From assembly GCF_030269685.1 (NCBI RefSeq), contig NZ_BSTT01000002.1:1-64000 (forward strand): 64,000 nucleotides of DNA, in the 5' to 3' direction. The DNA comes from Actinomycetospora sp. NBRC 106378 (GTDB lineage: Bacteria > Actinomycetota > Actinomycetes > Mycobacteriales > Pseudonocardiaceae). Shown here piece after piece: positions 23,410 through 31,384 of the stretch (within the stretch, counting starts at the first letter, position 1; each line of letters begins with the position of its first letter). A model generated the notes under the pieces. The model did no database searches and was not told the DNA's origin. It saw only the letters and a program-made list of their open reading frames with translations. A program made the position numbers and the translations under genes.

Positions 23410-24354
23410 TCAGGGGGCCAGCAGCAGCTTCCCGCCGGCCTGCATGGAGCGGCTGCGCCGGACCGCGTCGGCGAACTCCGCCAGCGGGTAGGTCCCGGCG
23501 ATCGGCACGTCGACGACGCCACGTGCCGCAAGCGCGGCCACCTCCGGGAGCGCGTCGTTGCGCAGCGCACCTCCGCTGTTCCGGACGCCGAGCGTCGCGG
23601 CCTCCGCGGGCCGCGCGACCGTGAGCACGCGGTCGGGGTCGCCGGTGATCGCCACGAGGGCGGGCAGCACGCCGTCGGGCTCCGGGGGCGCCTCCGGTGG
23701 GGTCCAGGCGACGGGCGCGCTGTCGAACGCGCGGTCCACCGGTCCGCCCGCGAGGTCCCGCACCCGCTCGACCATGCCCTCGCCGTAGCCCGTCACCTGC
23801 GCCCCCGAGGCCCGCAACGAGTCGGCGTTCCGCGGTCCGGCCGTGGCGATCACCCGCACTCCACGGTGCAGGGCCAGCTGGGCGGCCATCCGTCCGATCA
23901 CCGAGCCCGCGCCGTGGACCAGCAGCGACTCGCCCGGCGCGATCCCGAGCAGGTCCACGCACCGCGTCGCCGTCTCGGCCGCCATCGGCAGGGCCGCCGC
24001 GTGGGGGAGGTCCAGCCCGTCGGGGACCGCGGTCCACGTCGTCAGGACCGCGAGCTCCGCCGCGCCGGCCGACGCGGTGTCGAAGGGGACGGGGCCGAGC
24101 ACGAGCCGACCGAGCTCGTCGTCGGGAACGCTCTCGCCGACCTCGTCGACGGTGCCGGACACCTCCAGCCCGATCCCGCGCGGCAGCCCTTCGGCCCCGA
24201 CGAGGCCCTCGCACAGGGCCCAGTCGGCGGGATTGAGCCCGCACGCCGCGACGCGCACCCGGACCTGCCCCGCACCCGGGTGCGGCTCGTCGACGTCGTG
24301 CAGGGCCAGGACCTTCTCCGCCTCGCCGAGGCCGTCGTACTGCAGTGCTCGCAT
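23410..24354 (-). CDS. Zinc-free MDR alcohol dehydrogenase / quinone oxidoreductase-like
   Basis: A 314-residue medium-chain dehydrogenase/reductase without the zinc-binding cysteines. The N-terminus MRALQYDGLGEAEKVL and GLNPADWALCEG are typical of quinone oxidoreductases, and a nucleotide-binding LLVHGAGSVIGRMAAQLA lies about residue 145-162. It would reduce a quinone or enone with NADPH. It is divergent from a LysR regulator 72 bp away, probably its controller. Confidence 0.88.
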   Translation of the reverse strand: MRALQYDGLGEAEKVLALHDVDEPHPGAGQVRVRVAACGLNPADWALCEGLVGAEGLPRGIGLEVSGTVDEVGESVPDDELGRLVLGPVPFDTASAGAAELAVLTTWTAVPDGLDLPHAAALPMAAETATRCVDLLGIAPGESLLVHGAGSVIGRMAAQLALHRGVRVIATAGPRNADSLRASGAQVTGYGEGMVERVRDLAGGPVDRAFDSAPVAWTPPEAPPEPDGVLPALVAITGDPDRVLTVARPAEAATLGVRNSGGALRNDALPEVAALAARGVVDVPIAGTYPLAEFADAVRRSRSMQAGGKLLLAP

Positions 24355-24412
24355 GGCTCCGACGCTAGGAACCGGGTGACGACGGCGTCCAAGACCTGTT
24401 CGGCCTGAGGGG

Positions 24413-24429
24413 CATACCGTGGCGGTATG
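24413..24429. promoter_or_regulatory. Perfect LysR-type box overlapping the regulator's start codon
   Basis: CATACCGTGGCGGTATG is a 7+7 perfect palindrome with the T-N11-A core (T24415, A24427) of LysR-family sites. The LysR start codon ATG (24427) forms its right end, so binding there would repress the regulator itself while controlling the divergent oxidoreductase. Confidence 0.7.
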
Positions 24430-25293
24430 ACCGAGCTGGACCTGCGGCTGCTGCAGTACTTCACGGTGGTGGCGCGGCGCGGCAACGTCGGCCGTGCGGC
24501 GGTGGAGCTGCGGGTGGCGCAGCCGTCGCTGTCCCGGCAGATGCAGCGGCTGGAGGCGCAGGTCGGGGCCCGCCTGCTCGACCGCTCGGCCCGGGGGAGC
24601 GCGCTGACCGCGGCGGGGAAGGTCCTGCTCTCCCACGCCGAGGAGCTGCTGCGGGCGGCCGAGCGGGCCGTCGCCGAGGCGCGCGCGACGACGGAACCGG
24701 ACCGGCTCGTCGTCGGGCACACGGGCAACCTCGTGATCACGCCCGTCGTCCGGGAGCTGCGGCGGCGGCGCCCGGACGCCGACCTCCGGACCGTCGCGGT
24801 GACCGGCCCCGTCCCGGACGCCCTGCTCACCGGACGTGTCGACGCCGTGATCGCGCGGCTCCCGCTGCCCGAGGACGGGCTGTGTCTCGACCGGCTGTAC
24901 GACGAGCCCCGGGCGCTCGTCGTGCCCGTCGACCACCGGCTGGCGGACCGCCCCTCGGTGGAGCTGGCCGACTTCGCCGACGAGCCGCTCGCCCGGTACG
25001 GCGACCCGACGGTGGACGCCTGGTGGCGGGTCGACCCACGCCCCGACGGCTCGCGCGCGCCGGACGGCCCGTTCGTCGAGGCGTTCGCGAGCAAGTACGA
25101 GCTGGTGGCGGGCGGCGAGGCGCTGGTGGTGCTGCCGCGGAGCCCGGCGAGCACCGGGTTCCGCGACGACCTCGTGGCCGTCCCGATCACCGACATCCCG
25201 CCGACGCCCGTCGTCCTCGCGACCCGGTCCGGCCCTCCCTCCCCGTTGCTCGCCGAGGCGCGGGCGCTCGCCCGGGAGCTGCTCGCCCGCTGA
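24427..25293 (+). CDS. LysR-family transcriptional regulator
   Basis: A 288-residue LysR-type regulator. The N-terminal winged helix-turn-helix is clear (LDLRLLQYFTVVARRGNVGRAA, then VAQPSLSRQMQRLEA), and a periplasmic-binding-like effector domain begins near residue 90 (RLVVGHTGNL). It is divergent from the quinone oxidoreductase, with a palindromic box at its own start. The effector is unknown. Confidence 0.93.
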   Translation: MTELDLRLLQYFTVVARRGNVGRAAVELRVAQPSLSRQMQRLEAQVGARLLDRSARGSALTAAGKVLLSHAEELLRAAERAVAEARATTEPDRLVVGHTGNLVITPVVRELRRRRPDADLRTVAVTGPVPDALLTGRVDAVIARLPLPEDGLCLDRLYDEPRALVVPVDHRLADRPSVELADFADEPLARYGDPTVDAWWRVDPRPDGSRAPDGPFVEAFASKYELVAGGEALVVLPRSPASTGFRDDLVAVPITDIPPTPVVLATRSGPPSPLLAEARALARELLAR

Positions 25294-25450
25294 CGGCACG
25301 CGGATGCTGCTGATGCCGGCCGGCCCGCGCGTCTCCGGCCCGAAGCGTGGTCGTTCATCCGGGTCGCGGCGACTCGGATGGTCGGGCGGGAATCGGAGCA
25401 CCCGGCTGCGAGCGTCGTCGGTCTCGAGTCCGAAGCGTGACGGAGACCGG
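25294..25450. other. Intergenic region with a short direct repeat
   Basis: No gene seen. CCGAAGCGTG occurs twice (near 25340 and 25430), with AT-poorer sequence between. It may hold the terminators of the LysR gene and of the ESX cassette; no clear stem-loop with a T-tract is present. Confidence 0.35.
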
Positions 25451-25756
25451 TCAGCCCGCGGGACCGAGCGCCCCGGCGTCGCCCTCGCGGTAGGCCGCCG
25501 CCGTACCCCGCAGGGCTCCGCCCAACGACGACAGCCCGGCCGCCTCCCGGGCGATCGCGTCGATGCCCTCGGCGGCCTTCGGGTCGTACCGCGCCGCGAA
25601 CGTGCGGCCCTGCTCGTCGTCACCCGCGACGTCCCCGAGCTGCCCGAGGGTCGAGCGCAGCGTCGCGGCCGCGTCCGCCGCGATCTGGCCGGCCTCGTCG
25701 AACCGCGTCGCGGCCGCGTCGAGGTCCTCGGGCCGGGTGCCGAATGCGCCAGTCAC
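25451..25756 (-). CDS. ESX (type VII) secretion target, WXG100-like
   Basis: A 101-residue helical protein. After the start TGAFGTRPEDLDAAATRFDE it forms two long helices with ARYDPKAAEGIDAIAREAAGL, matching small secreted partner proteins of the EspC/WXG100-like superfamily. It lies 109 bp downstream of the polymorphic toxin at 25866-27008 on the same strand. It is likely exported by an ESX machine encoded elsewhere, since no EccC-type ATPase is in the window. Confidence 0.75.
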   Translation of the reverse strand: MTGAFGTRPEDLDAAATRFDEAGQIAADAAATLRSTLGQLGDVAGDDEQGRTFAARYDPKAAEGIDAIAREAAGLSSLGGALRGTAAAYREGDAGALGPAG

Positions 25757-25806
25757 GACGCCGAGCGTAGGAAGCCTGCCCCGGCCGGGGGGCCCATTTC
25801 GACGAA

Positions 25807-25855
25807 GTGGCCTTTCCTGCCACTGGATGACAGCAACGACGCTTTCCTGCCACGG
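25807..25855. repeat. GTGGCAGGAAAGCG repeat, copy 2
   Basis: On the + strand it reads GTGGCCTTTCCTGCCACTGG then ATGACAGCAACGACGCTTTC, the reverse orientation of copy 1. It lies between the toxin gene and the small ESX target. Confidence 0.75.
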
Positions 25856-25865
25856 AAGGTGCGCG

Positions 25866-27008
25866 TCACGGCCAGAAGATGCTCCCCTCGTCGAACACGA
25901 ACCGGATCGAGGACGGCAGCTCCAGCCCCTCGGCCTTCGCCCGGAGCACGGCGGCGAGCAGGCCCTTCCCGGCCTCGTCGACGTCGAGCGCGATCATGCG
26001 GCCGTCGACGACGAGGTCGCCCCCGCCCTGCCGGGCGAGCCGGCCGCTGCCCTCCAGCACCGCCGCCTCCACCGCGGACGCCGACGACACCTCCGGCACC
26101 GTCAACCGGGTGACACTGCCCCGATCGCCCGCCCCGATCCGCACGAGGGCGGCCCCGTCGGTGCGCGCGTGCACGCTGCGGCCCTCCGACCCGAGCAGCT
26201 GCGCGGTGTGCGCCTGCTCCGGTGGGAACGCCGCCCCCGGCGACTCGTGCACCCCCGGGCGGAACAGCGGACCGAGCGCACCCCGGGAGGCCGGGTCGAG
26301 CGCGGCCGAGATGCGGCCGTCGAGGGCACCCAGGTCGTCCTGGACCGTGCGCACGGCGCCGCCGCCCACCCCACGGGCGATCCCGCCGAGCACGCCCCCG
26401 AACGCGCCACCCGTGACGGCGGCGCCAGCGGCCTCGTCGAGCGAGTACCCGCCGCGCCCGAACGCCTCGACGCGCAGGGGTTGGGCGACGGCGAGGTCGA
26501 CCACCGCCGCCTCGACCGCCCCGAACACGGCCCCGACCAGCACAGCGCCGAGGATCGCGGCCGCCGTCGCCGAGAGCTCGACCCCGATCGCGGCCGCGGC
26601 GGCCACGAGCCCGGCGCTCACGGCCCCGGCCGCCGCGGCCGACGTCCCGAACGTCAGCCAGGCGAGCCCCACCCCGGCGACGATCGTCGCGCCCGCCGTC
26701 ACGGCCAGCTCCGTGACCCGACGTCGCGCGTCCTCGACCGCCTCGGCGAAGCGGGTCAGGGCGGTCCCGAGCGCCCGCGCGCCGGCCGCGTCCGCCCGTA
26801 GCGCCGCCTCGTGCGCGGCCCACGCCGCGGTGAACCGGTCGGCGGCCTCGCCCGACCAGGAACTGCGCGCCTGCGCCGCTCCCGAGCGCCCGACCTCGAG
26901 CGCCCGGTCGAGGTCGGCGGCCGCCCGGTCCCACGCGGCGGCCGCGCCCCGGAGCCGCTCGGGGTCCGCCGCGGGCCACCACAGCCCGACCTCCTCGACG
27001 ACGTCCAT
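25866..27008 (-). CDS. ESX-type polymorphic toxin with CdiA-like C-terminal nuclease domain
   Basis: A 380-residue modular protein. Residues 1-100 are a WXG-like helical trafficking domain (LWWPAADPERLRGAAAAWDR; SSWSGEAADRF). About 100-175 are strongly hydrophobic and Ala/Gly-rich. A linker leads to a C-terminal domain (about 270-380) with GSVTRLTVPE, GGDLVVDGRMIALDV and the end SIRFVFDEGSIFW, which resembles the EndoU/colicin-like (BECR) nuclease domains at CdiA C-termini that cut tRNA. The exact nuclease class is uncertain. ATG is chosen at the overlap (TGATG) with the preceding secreted protein. Confidence 0.75.
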   Translation of the reverse strand: MDVVEEVGLWWPAADPERLRGAAAAWDRAAADLDRALEVGRSGAAQARSSWSGEAADRFTAAWAAHEAALRADAAGARALGTALTRFAEAVEDARRRVTELAVTAGATIVAGVGLAWLTFGTSAAAAGAVSAGLVAAAAAIGVELSATAAAILGAVLVGAVFGAVEAAVVDLAVAQPLRVEAFGRGGYSLDEAAGAAVTGGAFGGVLGGIARGVGGGAVRTVQDDLGALDGRISAALDPASRGALGPLFRPGVHESPGAAFPPEQAHTAQLLGSEGRSVHARTDGAALVRIGAGDRGSVTRLTVPEVSSASAVEAAVLEGSGRLARQGGGDLVVDGRMIALDVDEAGKGLLAAVLRAKAEGLELPSSIRFVFDEGSIFWP

Positions 27009-27358
27009 CACGCCGCCCGGGCGGTGACGATCTCGCCGTGCGCGGCCGTGATCACGACGACCACCGGCCCGGTCAGCGTCCAGGTCTCGCTGCGCTCGTC
27101 GTGGACCGACGCCGTCGGGTCGGCGAGCGTCCGGGCGATCGCGTCGAGGGACACGGTGCTCCAGTCGATGCGGCGGAACCCGTAGTAGCGGCTCCCGCAG
27201 AGCAGCGCCGAGGTCTCCTCCCCGCGCGCGAACACCCGCACCACCTGGTCCTCGGGGGTGGACGGCCCGCAGATCGCGGGCGGCTCGGCGAGCGCCGAGG
27301 GAGCGGCCACGAGCACGGCGACCAGGGCGAGCACGGCGACGACGCACGAACGGAACAC
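27008..27358 (-). CDS. Small secreted protein coupled to the toxin gene
   Basis: A 116-residue protein with a clear signal peptide (FRSCVVAVLALVAVLVAAPSALA, cleavage before EPP). The mature part has two Cys (CGPSTPED and LLCGSRYYG) that could form a disulfide. The GTG at 27358 is chosen because GGAGG lies six bases upstream; a longer frame reaches 27394. Its stop overlaps the toxin start, so it is made together with the toxin. Whether it protects the producer outside the membrane or helps export is unknown; I do not recognise a family. Confidence 0.75.
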   Translation of the reverse strand: MFRSCVVAVLALVAVLVAAPSALAEPPAICGPSTPEDQVVRVFARGEETSALLCGSRYYGFRRIDWSTVSLDAIARTLADPTASVHDERSETWTLTGPVVVVITAAHGEIVTARAA

Positions 27359-27401
27359 GGCTGACCTCCACGGCACGAGGGCCGTGTCGATCACGGCCCC
27401 T

Positions 27402-28043
27402 CTACCCGCTCGGACTGCCGCCGGCCGCGATCGGTTCCACCGGAATCCCCGTCCCCGCCACGAGCGTCGTGATCCGCACCCAGGACGGTGCGGTCGGGGT
27501 CGACCCGAAGCCGAACCGCACCGCCGGCGACACCGGCCGCAGCGGGCCCTGGTCGACCCCGTCGAACGTCGTGGTGGCGGAGACGATCCGCCGGAGGTCC
27601 TGCGCGCCGTAGTACTCGGTGCGCCCTCCGCCCGCGCTGCCCACCGTCCGCACGCCCGGCAGCACGCGCCGGGCGACCGCGTCGATCGTCGCGATCCACC
27701 ACGGGGCGGTCGCGAGGCGCCACGGCACGCTGCGCAGCAGTACCCCGAGCGCGGACCGGCCGCCGAGCGTGAAGCGGGACGTGAGCGGACCCGCCGTCAG
27801 GAAGAAGTCCGGGCCGAGCGAACGCAGGTCGACCGGGACGTACCGGACCTCGTCGAACGTGTAGGTCGCGGCGACGAACTCCGCGACCGCCGCCGACGGG
27901 GCGAGCAGCAGCCGGTGCCCGTCGGGGCGTTCGACCATGACGTCGGTGAAGGTCCCGAGCGGCGACGAGGGCCAGTGCCCGATGACGTAGCGCAGCCCGG
28001 CCGTCGTGCCCAGTCCACCGATCCAGCCGTCGAAGCGTTCCAC
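27402..28043 (-). CDS. Unrecognised 213-aa protein
   Basis: I do not recognise a family. The sequence begins VERFDGWIGGLGTTAGLRY and contains HRLLLAPSAAVAEFVAATY, a possible membrane-proximal hydrophobic stretch RSALGVLLRSVPWRLATAPW and GGRTEYYGAQDLRRI; the end is Pro/Gly rich. There is no signal peptide. GTG at 28043 lies 24 bp past the EamA transporter stop, so it may be the last gene of the riboswitch-controlled unit or the first gene of the toxin unit. The reading frame continues far upstream, but only as a shadow of the transporter gene. Confidence 0.65.
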   Translation of the reverse strand: MERFDGWIGGLGTTAGLRYVIGHWPSSPLGTFTDVMVERPDGHRLLLAPSAAVAEFVAATYTFDEVRYVPVDLRSLGPDFFLTAGPLTSRFTLGGRSALGVLLRSVPWRLATAPWWIATIDAVARRVLPGVRTVGSAGGGRTEYYGAQDLRRIVSATTTFDGVDQGPLRPVSPAVRFGFGSTPTAPSWVRITTLVAGTGIPVEPIAAGGSPSG

Positions 28044-28066
28044 CGGCGCGGGGTGCCCGACCCGGC

Positions 28067-28900
28067 CTACAGATCCACCAGCACGATCCCGACCACGACG
28101 ACGGCGGCCGCGACCGTGCGCCGCCACCCGAACCGCTCGCCGAGGAAGAGCGTGCCGATCACCGCTCCGATGACGATCGAGGTCTCGCGCAGCGCCGCCA
28201 CGGCCGCCGTCGCGCCGCTGGTCTGTGCCACCAGCACGAGCCCGTACGCCGCCAGCGACACCAGGCCGCCGACGAACCCGACCGTGAGCGAGGACCACGG
28301 GACCCGCAGCAGCCCGCGACCTCGCCGGACCACGGCGAGCACCGGCATCACCGGCCCCTGCACGAGGAACATCCACGCCGCGTAGACCGGGACCGGGGTC
28401 GTGGCGACCGCACCCGCGTCGACCAGCGTGTAGCCGGCGATGAAGAGCCCGGTCGCGACGGCGGCCCCGAGGCCGGGCAGCGCGGCCCGGGTCAGCCGCC
28501 CGCCGTCGAGCGCCAGGGACAGCAGCCCGAGGGAGATGACGGCGACGCCGAGCAGCTGCCACCAGGGCAGTCCGCCGCCGAACAGCACCTCGTAGAGCGC
28601 GACGATCCACGGCGCCGTCCCGCGGGCGACGGGGTAGACCTGGCTGAACTCGCCGAGCTGGTAGCTCGCCCACAGCAGCAGCGTGTAGCCCACGTGCATG
28701 GCGGCCGAGGCGAGCACGGACGGCCAGGCGTGGGCGGGCGGTGGGCCGAGGACGAGCGCCGCGCCACCGCCGACGACGACGTAGGACAGCCCGATCAGGG
28801 CGAAGCCGACGAGGCGGTCGGCGACCCCGTGTGCGATCGCGTTCCACGTGGCGTGCAGGACGGCGGCGAGCAGGGTGATGGTGATGACGGCGGCGGACAC
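28067..28900 (-). CDS. EamA/DMT-family transporter under a guanidine-I riboswitch
   Basis: A 277-residue drug/metabolite transporter with about ten hydrophobic helices in two EamA halves (the second starts near VPVYAAWMFLVQG). GTG at 28900 has AGGAG six bases upstream. The upstream leader contains the conserved blocks of the guanidine-I (ykkC) aptamer, so expression should rise with guanidine. DMT-superfamily relatives (SMR proteins such as Gdx) export guanidinium, so a role as guanidinium exporter is a reasonable inference for this larger EamA protein. Confidence 0.85.
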   Translation of the reverse strand: MSAAVITITLLAAVLHATWNAIAHGVADRLVGFALIGLSYVVVGGGAALVLGPPPAHAWPSVLASAAMHVGYTLLLWASYQLGEFSQVYPVARGTAPWIVALYEVLFGGGLPWWQLLGVAVISLGLLSLALDGGRLTRAALPGLGAAVATGLFIAGYTLVDAGAVATTPVPVYAAWMFLVQGPVMPVLAVVRRGRGLLRVPWSSLTVGFVGGLVSLAAYGLVLVAQTSGATAAVAALRETSIVIGAVIGTLFLGERFGWRRTVAAAVVVVGIVLVDL

Positions 28901-28920
28901 CGGCGGCTCCTGGGGCGTCG

Positions 28921-28941
28921 GCCCGCACACCGGGTGCGGGC
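28921..28941. terminator. Hairpin of the riboswitch expression platform
   Basis: GCCCGCAC (28921-28928) and GTGCGGGC (28934-28941) pair perfectly with a five-base loop, between the aptamer and the ribosome-binding site of the EamA gene. It has no T-tract, so it may act as a pausing or sequestering stem rather than a classical terminator. Confidence 0.55.
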
Positions 28942-28949
28942 ACGTCGAA

Positions 28950-29075
28950 CTGGAGCCCTCGGGGTTTCTCTCCCGTCAGGTGTCGGCCGTGGGCCGTGGC
29001 GCCGCTCGGTCCAGACCCCGGGTCGCCCTGGTTGTGGGTCAGGGAGGCGGGCGTCGGGCGGAACCCTAGGCGCAA
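28950..29075 (-). promoter_or_regulatory. Guanidine-I (ykkC-yxkD) riboswitch
   Basis: Read on the minus strand the conserved blocks come in the right order: CTAGGGTTCCG (about 29070-29060), then GGTCTGGACCGAGCGG, then GACACCTGACGGGAGAGAAA followed by CCCCGAGGG. These match the ykkC consensus (CUAGGGUUCCG ... CUGGUCCGAGAG ... ACACGG ... GGGA-AAA-CCCGGGAG). It lies 50 bp ahead of the EamA start. The known ligand of this class is guanidinium. Confidence 0.85.
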
Positions 29076-29101
29076 GCAGGCGACACCCTACGCCCGTGCG
29101 G

Positions 29102-29275
29102 CTAGCGGACGAGCCCGCCGAAGGTCATGTACTTGTGGCCTCGGGACGCCAGGCTCACCATCACGCCGCCGAGCACCGCGAGGACGGCGCCGACGGCGGC
29201 CTCGTGCAGGACGAACGAGGTCAGGGACCCGGCCAGGACGGCGATGATCAGGACGTCCCGGAGCCAGCGCAGCAC
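29102..29275 (-). CDS. Small two-helix membrane protein
   Basis: A 57-residue GTG-started ORF: RWLRDVLIIAVLAGSLTSFV forms one hydrophobic helix, and AVGAVLAVLGGVMVSLASRG a second, ending KYMTFGGLVR. Positive residues at both ends suggest the termini are inside. It lies ten bases after the methyltransferase gene on the same strand and ahead of the riboswitch. I do not recognise a family. Confidence 0.6.
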   Translation of the reverse strand: MLRWLRDVLIIAVLAGSLTSFVLHEAAVGAVLAVLGGVMVSLASRGHKYMTFGGLVR

Positions 29276-29284
29276 GGGCCGACG

Positions 29285-30139
29285 TTAACGCTCCTGGACG
29301 GCGGGAACGGGTCCGCTCACCCGGACGAGATCGGTCGTGTCCTCCACGCTCCCGCGAGCCGCCGCCACGAGCGGGCGGCGGGCCCGCACGACGACGAGCT
29401 CCTCCGTGCGCTGACCCGGCTCGATCAGCCCGCGCTGCTCCAACCACGCGGCGCGGGCGGTGAACACCGGCCCGAACGGGTGCTCGCAGCGGGCGGCGAC
29501 GTCGGCGTCGAGGCCGTGCGCGGCCAGCTTCTCCAGCGTCGTCCCGACCCCGTTGATCGCCGAGTGCACCAGCAGCAGGCAGCCGCCGGGCGCGAGGACG
29601 CGCGGCGCGGAGTCGATGACGCGGTCGATCACGGTGCGCCCGTCGGGCCCGCCGTCGAACGCGCGCATGGCGCCGCGGGTCGGCAGCGAGGCGTCGGCCG
29701 CGGGGACGTACGGCGGGTTCGAGACGACGAGGTCGTACCGCTTCCCGACGACGGGTGCGGTGAGGTCGCCGCGGTGCAGCCGGACCCGACGGCCCAGCCG
29801 CCGCGCGTTGGCCCAGGCACTGACCAGTGCGCGCCGCGACACGTCGACGGCCGTGACGTCGGTCCCGGGCACACCCGCCGCGACCAGCGACAACGCCCCA
29901 GCCCCGGCGCAGAGCTCGAGCACCCGCCGTCGGGTGGGCGACGCGGCGAGCAGCTCGCGCGCCAGCACGTCGGCGAGCAGCCAGGTGTCGCGCTGGGCCG
30001 GGTAGACGCCCGGGCCGCGCAGCACCGGCAGGTGCGGGCGCGACCCGTCGGCGGCGGGCAGCGGGACGATGACGTCGGGGACGAGCGGCTCGGGGGCGGT
30101 GGTGGTGCGCGGGGTCGGCACGGAGATCGACATACGCAT
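29285..30139 (-). CDS. HemK2/PrmC-like SAM-dependent methyltransferase
   Basis: A 284-residue class I methyltransferase with SAM motif ELCAGAGAL (75-83), AVDVSRRAL (97-105) and the NPPY motif (141-144) of enzymes that methylate side-chain amide or amino groups. GVYPAQRDTWLLADVL near residue 44 is typical of the HemK2/MTQ2 branch. The bacterial target is unknown. It is divergent from the heme-oxygenase-fold enzyme. One copy of the dispersed 16-mer (29742-29757) falls inside its coding sequence. Confidence 0.86.
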   Translation of the reverse strand: MRMSISVPTPRTTTAPEPLVPDVIVPLPAADGSRPHLPVLRGPGVYPAQRDTWLLADVLARELLAASPTRRRVLELCAGAGALSLVAAGVPGTDVTAVDVSRRALVSAWANARRLGRRVRLHRGDLTAPVVGKRYDLVVSNPPYVPAADASLPTRGAMRAFDGGPDGRTVIDRVIDSAPRVLAPGGCLLLVHSAINGVGTTLEKLAAHGLDADVAARCEHPFGPVFTARAAWLEQRGLIEPGQRTEELVVVRARRPLVAAARGSVEDTTDLVRVSGPVPAVQER

Positions 30140-30379
30140 GCTCCTCGGCGGTCACGGAGGGAGGGCGCGGACGCGGGGGCCGACCGGGGGAGACCGGTGG
30201 CCGGGCGTCCCCGGAGCGCAGCTGCGTACTCAACCGGCGGGGACGGAGGTGGGTCCGTGTTACCCGCTGATTACGCGCGCTGATCGTCCTCTTCGCTGTG
30301 ATGCACACGCCGCGTGCACCAGGCCCGCCTTCGGGTAGCCGGAGCGCTCGATCCCCCGCACTCGTCGTCGAGGAGACCC

Positions 30380-31384
30380 GTGACCGACGTCCTGACCACT
30401 CCGGTGGCCCGCGCCGACGCCCTGCCGTCGTCCCGCGGCCCCGTCTCGTCCGCCGTCCTCGAGGTCCTCGCCGGCCGCCGCTCCGCGGAGGACCTGCCGT
30501 CGGACCCGGGCCTCGACCCCTACGGCGAGGACCTGCAGCTCGCGCTCTACGTCCTCTACGAGCTGCACTACCACGGGTTCGCCGACGTCGACCCCGAGCT
30601 CGAGTGGGAGCCCGAGCTGCTGCGGCTGCGCCGGTCGCTGGAGCGGACGTTCCTCGCCGCGCTGCAGGCCGAGGTGCCCGCCGGCGACGACGTGGACGCC
30701 GAGGTCGAGGCGCTGCTCGTCGAGCAGGCCGACGGCGACGGCCCCTCGTGGCGCCTCGCCCGGGACGGTCAGCTCTGGCAGCTGCGCGAGTACGTCGTGC
30801 ACCGCTCGATCTACCACCTCAAGGAGGCCGACCCGCAGGCCTGGGTGATCCCGCGGATCGACGGGCAGGCCAAGGCGTCGCTGGTGACCGTCGAGCACGA
30901 CGAGTTCGGTGGCGGCCGCGCCGAGCACGTCCACGCGAAGGTCTTCGCCGACATGATGGGCGAGCTCGGCCTCGACCCCCGCTACCACGGCTACCTCGAC
31001 GCGGTGCCCGCCGAGGCGCTCGCGCCGGTCAACCTGATGTCGTTCTGCGGGCTGCACCGCCGCTGGCGCGGGGCGTCGGTCGGGCAGTTCGCGCTGATCG
31101 AGGTGACGTCCTCGCCGGGGTCGGCCCGCCTGGTGAAGGCGATGCAGCGGCTCGGCACCTCCGAGGCGGCCACCGCCTTCTACGCCGAGCACGTCGAGGC
31201 GGACGCGGTCCACGAGCAGCTCGTCCGGCGCGGCCTGCTGGCCGACCTCGTGGCGCGCTCGCCGGAGCTGGCGCCCGACGTCGTCTTCGGGATGCGCGCG
31301 CTGACGCTGCTCGAGGACCGCCTCGGCGATCACCTCATGCGGTCCTGGGACTCCGGGTCGTCCTCGTTGCGCACCCTGGTCTGA
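30380..31384 (+). CDS. Heme-oxygenase-fold iron-containing redox enzyme (HDO type)
   Basis: A 334-residue helical protein of the iron-containing redox enzyme family (heme-oxygenase-like diiron oxidase/oxygenase fold). The candidate metal ligands are spread on helices: YELHYHGFAD (about 56-65), VEHDEFGGGRAEHVHAKVF (about 173-190) and FYAEHVEADAVHEQ (about 272-285). GTG with GAGGAG upstream. Its last 55 bp overlap the convergent CDGSH gene. The pairing with a CDGSH protein suggests an iron-sulfur electron donor. The substrate is unknown. Confidence 0.85.
   Translation: MTDVLTTPVARADALPSSRGPVSSAVLEVLAGRRSAEDLPSDPGLDPYGEDLQLALYVLYELHYHGFADVDPELEWEPELLRLRRSLERTFLAALQAEVPAGDDVDAEVEALLVEQADGDGPSWRLARDGQLWQLREYVVHRSIYHLKEADPQAWVIPRIDGQAKASLVTVEHDEFGGGRAEHVHAKVFADMMGELGLDPRYHGYLDAVPAEALAPVNLMSFCGLHRRWRGASVGQFALIEVTSSPGSARLVKAMQRLGTSEAATAFYAEHVEADAVHEQLVRRGLLADLVARSPELAPDVVFGMRALTLLEDRLGDHLMRSWDSGSSSLRTLV

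Noticed and set aside
25294-25450. CRISPR-like short repeats
   Set aside because: Only two copies of a ten-base word with unequal spacing; no array.
28950-29075. SAM or cobalamin riboswitch before the EamA gene
   Set aside because: The conserved blocks fit ykkC (guanidine-I) and not the SAM or B12 consensus.
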